A stretch of DNA of 47,377 nucleotides. Origin: DATFYM01 sp035315065. Lineage in GTDB: Bacteria > Acidobacteriota > Terriglobia > UBA7540. This document shows, in pieces, positions 16,231-24,358 of this stretch (its first letter is position 1; each line of letters begins with the position of its first letter). The notes beneath the pieces are model-generated. The model saw nothing but the letters and a program-made list of their open reading frames with translations. It did no database searches and was not told the origin of the DNA. The position numbers and the translations under genes were made by a program. Location: NCBI GenBank assembly GCA_035315065.1, contig DATFYM010000159.1:1-47377 (forward strand), written 5' to 3'.

Positions 16231-17265
16231 CTACGGGCCCGGTGGCTCTGTCTCGTAGGGAATCTCCTGGTCGGCCATGGTCAGGGCCATGATGGCCTTG
16301 GCGGTGTGCAGACGGTTTTCCGCCTCGTCGAAGACGACGGACTGCGGGCCGTCAATGACTTCGTCTGTCACCTCGTTGCCTCGGTCCGCCGGAAGCGGAT
16401 GCATGTAGAGGGCATGGGACCGCGCCAGCTTCATCTTCCCGGCATCGCAGATCCAGTGGCGATATTGCTTGGCGATGCGCAGCGATTCCTCCGGCTTGGT
16501 GCCCATCGTCTCCAGGCAACCCCAGCTCTTGGGAATGACGACGTCGGCGTTAGCAAAAGCTTCGTCCATGGTGTCGACCACTTCAAACTTCACTCCGGCC
16601 CGGCGCGCGTTCTCGCGTGCCGCTTCCACGGTTTCGGGCATCAGGAAGTACTCGGGCGGGTGGGCCAAGGTCACGTCCATGCCAAATCGCGGCATCAGCA
16701 TGATCAGTCCCTGGGGAACGGAAAGGGGTTTGGCGTAACTCGGCGCGTACGCCCAGCTTACCGTCAGCTTGCGCTTGCGCAAATCTGTGCCAAGCTTTTC
16801 GCGAATGGTCATCAGGTCCGCTAATGTCTGGCAGGGATGATCCACATCGCATTGCATGTTAATGACGGGCACATCCGCCCACCGGGCAACTTCGCGGATG
16901 TAGGCGTTCCCTTCGCCAGGGACCAAGTCGTGCCGGATGGCAATGCCGTGCCCGTAGCGTGAGAGGATGATGCCCGTATCCTTCGGACTCTCTCCGTGCG
17001 ATACCTGCATGACGTCAGCGGTGAGAAAATGCGCATGGCCTCCGAGCTGGGTGATCCCGGCCTCGAAGGAGTTCCGGGTGCGGGTGGACTTGTCGAAGAA
17101 AATCAGGAAGATTGTCTGATCGGGCAGATAGCGGTGGGGGAGGCGATGTTTGAATTTCCGCTTGAGGTCGGCTGAGACGTTCAGCAACGTTTCGATCTCA
17201 GAGACCGTCCACTCCTGGGTGGTGATGTAGTCCTTGCCTTTGAAGAGAGCCTGCTTGGTAATCAT
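16231..17265 (-). CDS. ygeW: YgeW-like carbamoyltransferase
   Basis: A 344-residue carbamoyltransferase of the aspartate/ornithine family, closest in style to YgeW. The carbamoyl-phosphate loop is KSTRTRNSFE (59-68) and the second phosphate/carbamoyl motif is HPCQ (143-146). The C-terminal amino-acid domain carries MHPLPADRGNEV. In ygeX/ygeY-containing clusters it is believed to transfer the carbamoyl group between a ureido compound and phosphate, yielding carbamoyl phosphate that could support ATP formation. No carbamate kinase is present in this window. ATG 17265 follows GAGGAG at good spacing. It is shorter than E. coli YgeW (about 396 residues), the difference being at both ends. Confidence 0.85.
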   Translation of the reverse strand: MITKQALFKGKDYITTQEWTVSEIETLLNVSADLKRKFKHRLPHRYLPDQTIFLIFFDKSTRTRNSFEAGITQLGGHAHFLTADVMQVSHGESPKDTGIILSRYGHGIAIRHDLVPGEGNAYIREVARWADVPVINMQCDVDHPCQTLADLMTIREKLGTDLRKRKLTVSWAYAPSYAKPLSVPQGLIMLMPRFGMDVTLAHPPEYFLMPETVEAARENARRAGVKFEVVDTMDEAFANADVVIPKSWGCLETMGTKPEESLRIAKQYRHWICDAGKMKLARSHALYMHPLPADRGNEVTDEVIDGPQSVVFDEAENRLHTAKAIMALTMADQEIPYETEPPGP

Positions 17266-17359
17266 CGTGGACTCCTCATGATTCGATGAAACTTCCCTTA
17301 GACACTTTGAGCCTCACCGAATCGCGCGACAGAAATGCCCTGATCGCTGCCGAGTTCGT

Positions 17360-17728
17360 TTATCTGCCAGGCTGTGGCCGCAGCAGGTAATGAGTGAACA
17401 GCACTGCAAAGATCAGGTTCCCGACGCCGAACAGAAGCAGCACTTGCAGCGAAAGGTCGGACTTGAGAAAGCCGAACAGGCTGATGGCAAACGCCCAATA
17501 CTTGAGTGCCGTTCCGTAGACGAGCAACGGACGATTCTGCCGGTAATCCCGCCAGACCGCAATGTACGCAGCTCCGAACAGCACCGCCGTGCCGCCAACA
17601 AACATTCGAAACAGGCCTGGGCCGAAGTCGTTGAAGTGAATCAGTGGAGCGATGAACCGTTGAAGGAATAGAATCGCCAGGCCACCGGTGATGTTGAAGA
17701 TGGCAGCGAGAATTAGAGTGGTTTGCAT
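17360..17728 (-). CDS. Small membrane protein between ygfK and ygeW
   Basis: A 122-residue protein with about four predicted membrane helices: residues 4-24 (LILAAIFNITGGLAILF), about 38-60, about 70-90 and about 95-115. It starts MQTTLILAAIF at ATG 17728, after GGGGGAAAC; a frame extension to 17764 was not kept. No enzyme motif is visible. It sits 39 bases after the ygfK stop and before ygeW on the same strand, so it is probably in the same transcript. It may be an accessory membrane component, but nothing in its sequence ties it to purines. I do not recognise the family. Confidence 0.75.
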   Translation of the reverse strand: MQTTLILAAIFNITGGLAILFLQRFIAPLIHFNDFGPGLFRMFVGGTAVLFGAAYIAVWRDYRQNRPLLVYGTALKYWAFAISLFGFLKSDLSLQVLLLFGVGNLIFAVLFTHYLLRPQPGR

Positions 17729-17767
17729 GTTTCCCCCGTTGGCAAGCGTGACACCCGGTGACACCTC

Positions 17768-19999
17768 TCACAGTCCTTCGACGTTGGCGAAGTTCACGTG
17801 CCGGGGATCGCGGATGGATTCCACAAGCAACTTGAGCTGCAAATACCGAAGCATGTCGAGCTGGTAGCTGCTTTCGGAAATTTCCGGCTTCAGTTTCCAG
17901 CTCACCACCTCGTCACGGCTTGGTTGGATTTCAACCTCGGCATCCCCATTGGAGAACCAGGCGCGGTCGGCGAGCGGGTTCAGGCTCAACCGATAAGGCG
18001 CGCCGGCAATCGTGCCGTAGATCGTGGTCTGGTCACCTTCAAAGGCGATGTAGAACCCATTACGGCCCGCATATTTCCTATAGGTTTCGAGGCTGCCAAA
18101 GAACCGGGGCTTCTCGATGTAGGGACCGCCGTCTTCAGGGCAAAACACGTCGCAGTTTCCGCAATCGTTGCAGGCGTCGGCGTAGTTGGCCAGTTGGTGC
18201 ACTTTGGCCACCTTGAAAACGCCTCCCGGAACGCGTTGCAGCGATCCCTCCGGCGCGAGCTCGAAGTTGTCGTAAGTGACATCCGCCGCCGTAGTCTCGT
18301 ACACGAAATTGGCAACGTTGGGGCAGACGGGCACGCATTTGTCACAGTTGATGCAGTCGTACAGCCAGAGCTTGGACCCGATCTTGCGCGGTACGCCCTT
18401 GTTACGCTCCCACGCGTAGCGTGGATCTTCGGTTGCCTCCTTAACGAGGATGGGAGTGTTGAGCACCCCCGCCGCGTCCACAAGAGCTTGTTCCAGCCCC
18501 ACGATGGCTCCGCGTAGCGCGTCACCCACGGCGGGGGGAAACGCGGACATTCTTTTCTCAAACCTGTCGGCGATCTGCTGGCATACGTCGCGTAGGGGTA
18601 CCGCATGGCGCCCCTCGACATAAGCCTCCAGAAGCGACAAAACGTCTGCTTCCAGCCACGATTCGACGCGGACAACTTGTTCCTGGTCAAAGCCGGCAAA
18701 TTGCCCGCGCAGTTTAGCCTTCATTTCTTGCCCCACCTGGTCAACCGCCCTCGGCCCTTGACCCACTTGGCGGACTACAAAATCCGGCAAACGAGTCGCT
18801 CCCACGGCGTGCATTCTCTCTCCCAGCTTTTCCAGGTAGCGAATCAGCCGCGCGTACCCGCCGGGCCGTAGCAAATCCGTGCAGGTGGTAACGGGGATGA
18901 AATTCATGGCCACGCAGTTCGCCATGTTGTTGGAGTCGAGGCCGGCCGAAAAGGAGATGGGAATCGATGCGCCCATGTGCTGGCGAAACTTCTGCACGAG
19001 GTTCAGGGTAAGAACGTGCAGCGGCGCGCCGGACATGTACATGACTTCATCGGTGAAGAAGGTGCGATGATTCTTCACCACCAGCGTGTTGCTGAATTTC
19101 ACCGCCAGCCGCTTGCCGCGCGAGCACGCCAGCCGATCCAGGCGCGGAATCATGTCCAGCGCTTCTGAGAATTGCAGGTCCTTGTCAAAGGCTTCCTGGG
19201 TCACCAGGATATCGTGATACCCGAGCACATCGTGTAGCAGGTGCTCGACCTCTGCTTTCCCCAGCAGCGTAGGGTTCAGCTTGACGCAGACGTTCAGGTC
19301 CATCTCCGTCAACAGAAAGCTGACAATGCCTTCGATTTCGCCGGCGGGGCAACCGTGAAACGTGGAGAGCGTCAGGGTATCGCTGATGCGCGTGGGAAAC
19401 GGCAGATCGCGATAGCGCGCCCAGAGGCCAATGAGCGTCGAGCGCAGTTCGTTCACGATAGGCGTTGCGTCTTTCATCGACTCCATCCACGCCCGCACGC
19501 GCGGCGAGCTGATCCCTTTCAGGTCGTAACCCACGCTCATATCGAAGATTGTGTCGCCCCAATCGCCGGGAAAATCCTCGCCGAGCAGCTTGGACGCCTT
19601 GAGAATCTCGATAAACATCGCCGCGCCCACGTACTCGCGCAGCGACTGCTCGAGGCGAAGTTCCTGCGACCATTCCACGTTGTATCCGACGTTGATGATA
19701 TCGATGCAGGGGCGGGGGATTTTCAGTTCATCGAGAATTTGCACCGTCTTCAGCTCGATGATGCGTGAGCCGCCAAGCCACGAAAGCACGATGTTCTGTA
19801 CCAATTGATCGTGTGGCCCGGCGGCCGGCCCCAGCGGTGTGGACGCGGCGTGGCCATGGAAGCTAACAGAAGTGTCCAGGCCGGGCAGGCCGCGGAAGAA
19901 TTTGGCCTTCGGCAGGTCGAAGATCTTTCCTTCCCGCTCGTATTCGAGAAAGGCGCGACGCAGGAGCAGGGGAAGTGGAATGGGAACCAGCTCAGACAT
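17768..19999 (-). CDS. ygfK: YgfK-like iron-sulfur oxidoreductase, short form
   Basis: A 743-residue protein matching YgfK, often labelled a putative selenate reductase subunit. Recent work on gut bacteria ties this family to reductive urate metabolism; that assignment is literature knowledge. Residues 1-430 form a dihydroorotate-dehydrogenase-like barrel (TPLGPAAGPHDQL, TFHGCPAGEIEG, VKLNPTLLG). Two [4Fe-4S] motifs follow: Cys549/552/555/559 (CINCDKCVPVCP) and Cys610/613/616/620 (CNDCGNCDVFCP). E. coli YgfK is about 1030 residues and carries a GltD-like FAD/NAD(P)H domain. I see no GxGxxG in this protein, so it must get electrons elsewhere. It sits mid-block, before the small membrane protein. 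Confidence 0.9.
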   Translation of the reverse strand: MSELVPIPLPLLLRRAFLEYEREGKIFDLPKAKFFRGLPGLDTSVSFHGHAASTPLGPAAGPHDQLVQNIVLSWLGGSRIIELKTVQILDELKIPRPCIDIINVGYNVEWSQELRLEQSLREYVGAAMFIEILKASKLLGEDFPGDWGDTIFDMSVGYDLKGISSPRVRAWMESMKDATPIVNELRSTLIGLWARYRDLPFPTRISDTLTLSTFHGCPAGEIEGIVSFLLTEMDLNVCVKLNPTLLGKAEVEHLLHDVLGYHDILVTQEAFDKDLQFSEALDMIPRLDRLACSRGKRLAVKFSNTLVVKNHRTFFTDEVMYMSGAPLHVLTLNLVQKFRQHMGASIPISFSAGLDSNNMANCVAMNFIPVTTCTDLLRPGGYARLIRYLEKLGERMHAVGATRLPDFVVRQVGQGPRAVDQVGQEMKAKLRGQFAGFDQEQVVRVESWLEADVLSLLEAYVEGRHAVPLRDVCQQIADRFEKRMSAFPPAVGDALRGAIVGLEQALVDAAGVLNTPILVKEATEDPRYAWERNKGVPRKIGSKLWLYDCINCDKCVPVCPNVANFVYETTAADVTYDNFELAPEGSLQRVPGGVFKVAKVHQLANYADACNDCGNCDVFCPEDGGPYIEKPRFFGSLETYRKYAGRNGFYIAFEGDQTTIYGTIAGAPYRLSLNPLADRAWFSNGDAEVEIQPSRDEVVSWKLKPEISESSYQLDMLRYLQLKLLVESIRDPRHVNFANVEGL

Positions 20000-20008
20000 A
20001 GTAGGACA

Positions 20009-20037
20009 GTGGTTAGTGGCTAGTGGTTAGTGGCTAG
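20009..20037. repeat. Tandem repeat AGTGGTTAGTGGCT
   Basis: Two near-perfect copies of a 14-15 base unit (AGTGGTTAGTGGCT) lie head to tail between ygfK and the truncated HEPN gene. The repeat supplies the last codons and the stop of the HEPN fragment, marking the point at which the toxin gene was lost. Confidence 0.75.
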
Positions 20038-20148
20038 CCGCAAATCACGGTAAGGCCCGTAATCCTCAAATGACCGGGATGTGACAAAACTCTGGACGGC
20101 GCGCGCCGCGTCCCACATGTACGCAGCGTCCTTCGATTCAGGTTGCAT
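20020..20148 (-). pseudogene. Truncated HEPN (DUF86-like) toxin remnant
   Basis: From ATG 20148 the frame reads MQPESKDAAYMWDAARAVQSF and then TSRSFEDY, which matches the start of HEPN/DUF86 proteins paired with MNT nucleotidyltransferases. A few residues usually found after YxWD are missing. After SFEDY the family similarity ends and the frame runs into a tandem repeat and stops at 42 codons, against about 115 normally. The HEPN ribonuclease motif (R-x4-6-H) is therefore lost. The ATG overlaps the end of the MNT gene by 11 bases, the usual arrangement for this pair. Confidence 0.75.
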
Positions 20149-20443
20149 ACACTGTCTCACGGGTCTTGAGGATTTCGTGCCGGCGGAAGGGATTGCGGAG
20201 TGATTGACTTGAGAGGAGGTCCACGTCGCGGCCGAATATCTCTCGAAGCTCAGCAATCATGTCCACCCAGTCGTAAAGGCTCCATTGGGCATCCATGGCG
20301 AAGGTGACCAAAACGTCCACATCGCTGTCGGGGCGGAAATCTTCCCGTAGGACGGAGCCAAACACTGAAAGTTCAGCGACTTTCCACTTTCGACAAAAAT
20401 CGCGGACGAGCCCTTCCGGAATCGGAATGTTGACCTGCTTCAT
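20138..20443 (-). CDS. MNT-type nucleotidyltransferase antitoxin
   Basis: A 101-residue minimal nucleotidyltransferase. The motif VFGSVLREDF..DSDVDVLV (about residues 20-40) has the GSxxR and paired acidic residues of the polymerase-beta fold. In MNT/HEPN modules this protein neutralises the HEPN ribonuclease, in characterised cases by AMPylating it. ATG 20443 (MKQVNIPIPEG) was chosen; the longer frame to 20482 has no family support. Because the HEPN partner is truncated, the antitoxin is probably an orphan. The module sits between ygeY and ygfK on the same strand. Confidence 0.85.
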   Translation of the reverse strand: MKQVNIPIPEGLVRDFCRKWKVAELSVFGSVLREDFRPDSDVDVLVTFAMDAQWSLYDWVDMIAELREIFGRDVDLLSSQSLRNPFRRHEILKTRETVYAT

Positions 20444-20563
20444 ATATGCACCCGCCACGCCGACATCCGAGCGTAGCACCAACCCTCACTTCATGAAAGT
20501 GGACTTGCGAGCGTTCTGGTCAGGCCGCAAGCGAAACCGGTGTCTCTGTGTCCTCTGTGCCTC

Positions 20564-20620
20564 GAAAGATTTCACACAGAGGACACAGATCTGCTCAGTG
20601 AACTCTGTGTGAAATCTTTC
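20564..20620. repeat. Palindromic repeat, CACAGAGG family, copy 3
   Basis: GAAAGATTTCACACAGAG (20564-20581) is exactly complementary to 20603-20620, with a 21-base loop containing an AGATCT site. Further units of the same word flank it: CTGTGTCCTCTGTG at about 20546-20559 and CACAGAGGACACAGAG at 20625-20640. It occupies the gap 20444-20670 between the MNT gene and ygeY. The layout is the same as at 11346-11398. Confidence 0.88.
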
Positions 20621-20670
20621 CCCCCACAGAGGACACAGAGAAAGACATTGCCAGCGTAACGAGATCCTGT

Positions 20671-21909
20671 CTACTTACCGCTTGCCACTGTTCTAAATTT
20701 AACGTACGTGAGCGGAAACGCCGCGTAGAACTTGGCGGCTTCCACCAGGTGGCGAATGGGCACGCGTTCCATCACGCTGTGCGCCACATCCTCTTCCCCC
20801 GGCCCAAAGCCGATGGTGGGCACGCCCATCAGTCCCATGGAACCCACCCCGTTGGTGCTGAACGTCCACTTGTCAACCACCGGCGGCTTGCCGTGTAGGG
20901 CCGCATAGGCGCTTACGCCCGCCTGCACCAGCGGATGATTCTCTTCCAGCACCCAAGTGGGATAGTACTTCTCCATGGGGTAGCGAAGACCCGTGTAGCT
21001 CGGCACATCGTACCTTAGGATTTCCACTTCAGCGCCCTGCGCGCCCGCCAGAGCTCTCACTTCCGCGACCGCGCTTTCCTTGGTATCGCCCGTGGTCAGG
21101 CGCCGATCCAGGTGGATGGAACAAGCCCCGGGCACGGCACACAACGAGGGCGACATCGAGCGGATTTCCGTCACCGCAATCGTCCCCTTGCCAAGAAACG
21201 CATCGTCGCGCAGGCGTGTGTTCAGAGCTTCGATCTCACGCACCAGTGGACTCATTTTGTAAATCGGGTTGTCGCCGCGTTCGGGAGCGCTGGCATGGCA
21301 CGAGCGTCCGCGGAAATGCACCTCAATCTCCATCCGCCCGCGCTGGCCCCGGTAAACTTGCAGATTGGTGGGCTCGGTCAGCACCACGCAATCCGCGGAG
21401 ATGCCATCCTCTTTCAGAATGTAGAGCCATGCGAGGCCGTCACAGTCTTCCTCCTGCACGGAGCCCACCACGTAAAGTGTGTAGTCTCCCAGCAGGCCAA
21501 GTTCCTTGATGATCTTCCCCGCGTATACCAGGCTGGCCATTCCACCGCGCTGGTCGCTGGAGGCGCGCCCGTATACGAACCCATCTTCAACTTTGCCTTG
21601 GTAGGGATCCCAGGACCATTCCTCCGGGTCGCCAACGCCCACGGCGTCGGTGTGCGAGTCCATCATAATGATTTTCTTGCCGGAGCCGATGCGCCCGAGC
21701 AGGTTGCCCATGGGATCGGTGCGGATTTCATCGAAACCCACCATTTCCATTTCGCGATGGATCCGCTGGATCACCGGCTTCTCATGCGTGCTCTCGGCGG
21801 GAATGGCAACCAGGTCGCGCAGAAAGCTGACCATCTCCGCCTCATAGGATTGGGCGAGGGTCGCGATGCGCTCGCGATTCAGAACAATTGTTTCGGGCGT
21901 GTTGATCAT
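20671..21909 (-). CDS. ygeY: YgeY-like M20 amidohydrolase/deacylase
   Basis: A 412-residue zinc peptidase of the M20/DapE/ArgE fold. Visible metal and catalytic residues are His86 and Asp88 (DSHTDAVGVGD), Asp119 (SSDQRGG), and Glu153/Glu154 (VQEEDCDG). The dimerisation domain is inserted around residues 200-310 with the FRGRSCHASAPERGDN signature. YgeY lies in urate-type clusters and is thought to cleave a carbamoyl or acyl group from a diaminopropionate-type intermediate; the precise step is not provable from sequence. It follows the molybdenum hydroxylase genes on the same strand, after a 115-base gap filled with a palindromic repeat. Confidence 0.88.
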   Translation of the reverse strand: MINTPETIVLNRERIATLAQSYEAEMVSFLRDLVAIPAESTHEKPVIQRIHREMEMVGFDEIRTDPMGNLLGRIGSGKKIIMMDSHTDAVGVGDPEEWSWDPYQGKVEDGFVYGRASSDQRGGMASLVYAGKIIKELGLLGDYTLYVVGSVQEEDCDGLAWLYILKEDGISADCVVLTEPTNLQVYRGQRGRMEIEVHFRGRSCHASAPERGDNPIYKMSPLVREIEALNTRLRDDAFLGKGTIAVTEIRSMSPSLCAVPGACSIHLDRRLTTGDTKESAVAEVRALAGAQGAEVEILRYDVPSYTGLRYPMEKYYPTWVLEENHPLVQAGVSAYAALHGKPPVVDKWTFSTNGVGSMGLMGVPTIGFGPGEEDVAHSVMERVPIRHLVEAAKFYAAFPLTYVKFRTVASGK

Positions 21910-21950
21910 AAGTCTCGGGACGTCTCCTTCCTCGATGAAGAGAGGAGGTT

Positions 21951-22020
21951 CAGGTGCCGGGTGTCAGGTGCCAGGAAAGACCAGGACTCCGTGACACCTG
22001 ACACCTGGAACCCGACACCT
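21951..22020. repeat. Imperfect palindrome of CAGGTGTC words
   Basis: The left arm 21951-21975 (CAGGTGCCGGGTGTCAGGTG and on) faces a complementary set of words at 21991-22020 (GACACCTGACACCTGG and ACCCGACACCT). It fills the gap between the molybdenum subunit gene and ygeY and could form a strong stem. No gene or terminator T tract is present. Confidence 0.75.
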
Positions 22021-22024
22021 ATGC

Positions 22025-24358
22025 TCAGCTCCTCTGCGGTGAAGGCAATTCTTTTTCGCGCAGGGCGGGCAACACATCTTCCGGCCGGATCGGAAGTCTT
22101 CGGAAGCGAACCCCAATCGCATGGTAGATGGCGTTGGCCACCGCCGGCGCCGGGGCATTGATGGGTATCTCGGAGACCGATTTGGCTCCGTAAGGCCCCA
22201 AGGGCTCTTCAGTCTCCACCAGAATCGTCGTGAGCTTGGGCATGTCTTTCGCCGACAGCATTTTGTAGTCGAGGAAGGAAGGATTGATCACGCGGCCGGA
22301 GGCATCGAGTACCATCTCTTCGGTCAGCGCATACCCCAGGCTTTGCGCCACCGCGCCTTCGCTCTGCCCCTCCGCCTGCATAGGATTGATAGCCACGCCG
22401 AGGTCCACCGCGGTCACCAGGTGCACCACGCGGATCTGGCCCGTCTCCGTATCCACTTCCACCTCAGCGAACTGCGCGCAAAAGGGCGGCGGGCTGTCGG
22501 TATTCCAGTGGGAGGCGTTTTCCATCACCTGCACTTTTTCCTTGTACATGGCGTAATGAGCCAGATCCTCCATGCTCACGGACTTCTCGCACTCACACTT
22601 GGTCACCACCTGATTGTCGCGGCAGGTCAGGTTATCAACCGGGATATCCAGCATCTTGGAGGCGATGCGCAGCAGGTGGTCGCGCACTTTCTCCGAAGCC
22701 TTCTTCACCGCGCCGCCGGAAATGATGGTGGTACTGGAAGCGTAGGCGCCAACGTCAAAAGGGGTGAAATCGGTGTCCCCCGAGCAGACAATCATCTTGT
22801 CCAGTGTGACGCCCAACGTTTCTGCCGCGATTTGCCCCAGGACCGTATCCGCCCCTGTCCCCAGGTCAGCGGCGCCCACTTGCAGATTAAACGAGCCGTC
22901 TTCGTTGAGCTTCAGCAAGGCGGAGGCCCAGTCGACGCCGGCAATGCCGCTGCCCTGCATCGAGCAGGCCACACCGACGCCGCGCCGCAAGTGGCCGGTC
23001 GTTTGCGGCAAGGTCTGGCGTTTTACCGCCCACTCGATCGCCGCCGCGCCGCGCTCCAGGCATTCCGGCAAGCCACAGCTTCTTACGTGCCGCGGCAGGC
23101 CTTTGCGTCCCTCGCCGAGTTGTGCGGAGAGATCGTCAATGTCGCCGAGCCGGATCATGTTTTTCTTGCGCAGTTCGACGGGGTCCATCCCCAACTCCTG
23201 CGCAATCTCGTCGATCACCGATTCCTGAGCGAAGAAACCTTGCGGGCAACCATACCCGCGGAACGCGCCCGCTACCGGAGTGTTGGTGTAAACGACGTGG
23301 CACTCAAACCGCATGTTAGGAGTGCGATAAAGCGGAAGAACCTTGCTGCCAGTATTCCCCTGAACGGTGTTGGCGTGGCTGCCGTAAGCGCCAGTGGTGG
23401 CGAGGACAGTCATCTTGTTGGCCATCAGCGTTCCATCGCGCTTCACGCCCATCTTGATATTCAGAATCTGCGGATGCCGGCTGCGCGCCATGTAGAACTC
23501 TTCTTCGCGCGTGTATTCGATCTTCACCGGCCGGCGCGTGGCCAAAACAAGTGCTCCGCAGATGTCTTCCAGCAGCATTTCCTGCTTGCCACCAAAGCCG
23601 CCCCCAATGCGGGGTTTGACCACATGCACCCGCTGCACGGAGATCTGGAGAATCATCGCCACCTGGCGGCGGGTGTGATAGGGCACCTGCGTGCTGCTCC
23701 GGATCACCAGGCGGTCGTCGGAGTCCAGCCAACTGATGGTTATATGGGGCTCGAGCGGGCAATGCTGCTGGCGCTGGGTACGAAATTCGCGCTCGACTAC
23801 CAAGTCGGACTCGCGGAATCCGTCTTCCACGTTGCCGATTTCTCTCAGAATGTATCCGGCAAGGTTGGTTTGGGCGTCGTGAATACCTGTGGAGTCAGGC
23901 TCATCATGAATCACTGGCGCGCCGTCGGCCATGGCCTGCTCAATTTCCAGGATAGAAGGCAAAATCTCATACTCGACTTCAATGAGCCGCAGCGCCTCTT
24001 CCGCGATGGCGCGGCTCTCCGCCGCGACGGCGGCCACGCGATCACCCACAAAGCGCATCTTTGAGTCGAGCAGATAGGTGTCGTAAGGCGAAGGCTCCGG
24101 CCAGCTTTGACCGGCGGTGGTGTGGGGCACGCGCGGGACATCTTTATAGGTCAGGACGGCGTGCACGCCCCGAAGATCTTTGGCTTTGCGCGTGTCAATC
24201 CGCTTGATGCGTGCGTGCGCGTGCGGGCTGGGAAGAATCTTGCCATAAAGCAATCCGGGTATGTGAATATCATCAGTGAACGCCGGGCGACCGGTGACGA
24301 GCTTGAACCCGTCTAGCTTGCGAAGGTTCTTTCCGACGACCGAGCGGTTGGCATTCAT
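22025..24358 (-). CDS. Molybdenum hydroxylase large subunit (xanthine dehydrogenase family)
   Basis: A 777-residue molybdopterin-binding subunit of the xanthine dehydrogenase/aldehyde oxidase family. Landmarks are IGGGFGGKQE (251-260), the AFRGYG loop (365-370) and, near the C-terminus, GPYGAKSVSE, whose Glu corresponds to the catalytic glutamate. Such enzymes hydroxylate heteroaromatic carbons using water. In this cluster it corresponds to the molybdenum part of E. coli XdhD, which there is fused to its iron-sulfur domain. The ATG overlaps the stop of the iron-sulfur gene (ATGA, 24355-24358), so translation is probably coupled. Substrate is likely a purine, by context only. Confidence 0.92.
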   Translation of the reverse strand: MNANRSVVGKNLRKLDGFKLVTGRPAFTDDIHIPGLLYGKILPSPHAHARIKRIDTRKAKDLRGVHAVLTYKDVPRVPHTTAGQSWPEPSPYDTYLLDSKMRFVGDRVAAVAAESRAIAEEALRLIEVEYEILPSILEIEQAMADGAPVIHDEPDSTGIHDAQTNLAGYILREIGNVEDGFRESDLVVEREFRTQRQQHCPLEPHITISWLDSDDRLVIRSSTQVPYHTRRQVAMILQISVQRVHVVKPRIGGGFGGKQEMLLEDICGALVLATRRPVKIEYTREEEFYMARSRHPQILNIKMGVKRDGTLMANKMTVLATTGAYGSHANTVQGNTGSKVLPLYRTPNMRFECHVVYTNTPVAGAFRGYGCPQGFFAQESVIDEIAQELGMDPVELRKKNMIRLGDIDDLSAQLGEGRKGLPRHVRSCGLPECLERGAAAIEWAVKRQTLPQTTGHLRRGVGVACSMQGSGIAGVDWASALLKLNEDGSFNLQVGAADLGTGADTVLGQIAAETLGVTLDKMIVCSGDTDFTPFDVGAYASSTTIISGGAVKKASEKVRDHLLRIASKMLDIPVDNLTCRDNQVVTKCECEKSVSMEDLAHYAMYKEKVQVMENASHWNTDSPPPFCAQFAEVEVDTETGQIRVVHLVTAVDLGVAINPMQAEGQSEGAVAQSLGYALTEEMVLDASGRVINPSFLDYKMLSAKDMPKLTTILVETEEPLGPYGAKSVSEIPINAPAPAVANAIYHAIGVRFRRLPIRPEDVLPALREKELPSPQRS

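Noticed and set aside
22121..24064. A 647-codon plus-strand frame opposite the molybdenum hydroxylase gene
   Set aside because: The minus-strand gene carries all family motifs; the opposite frame is histidine/arginine-rich noise.
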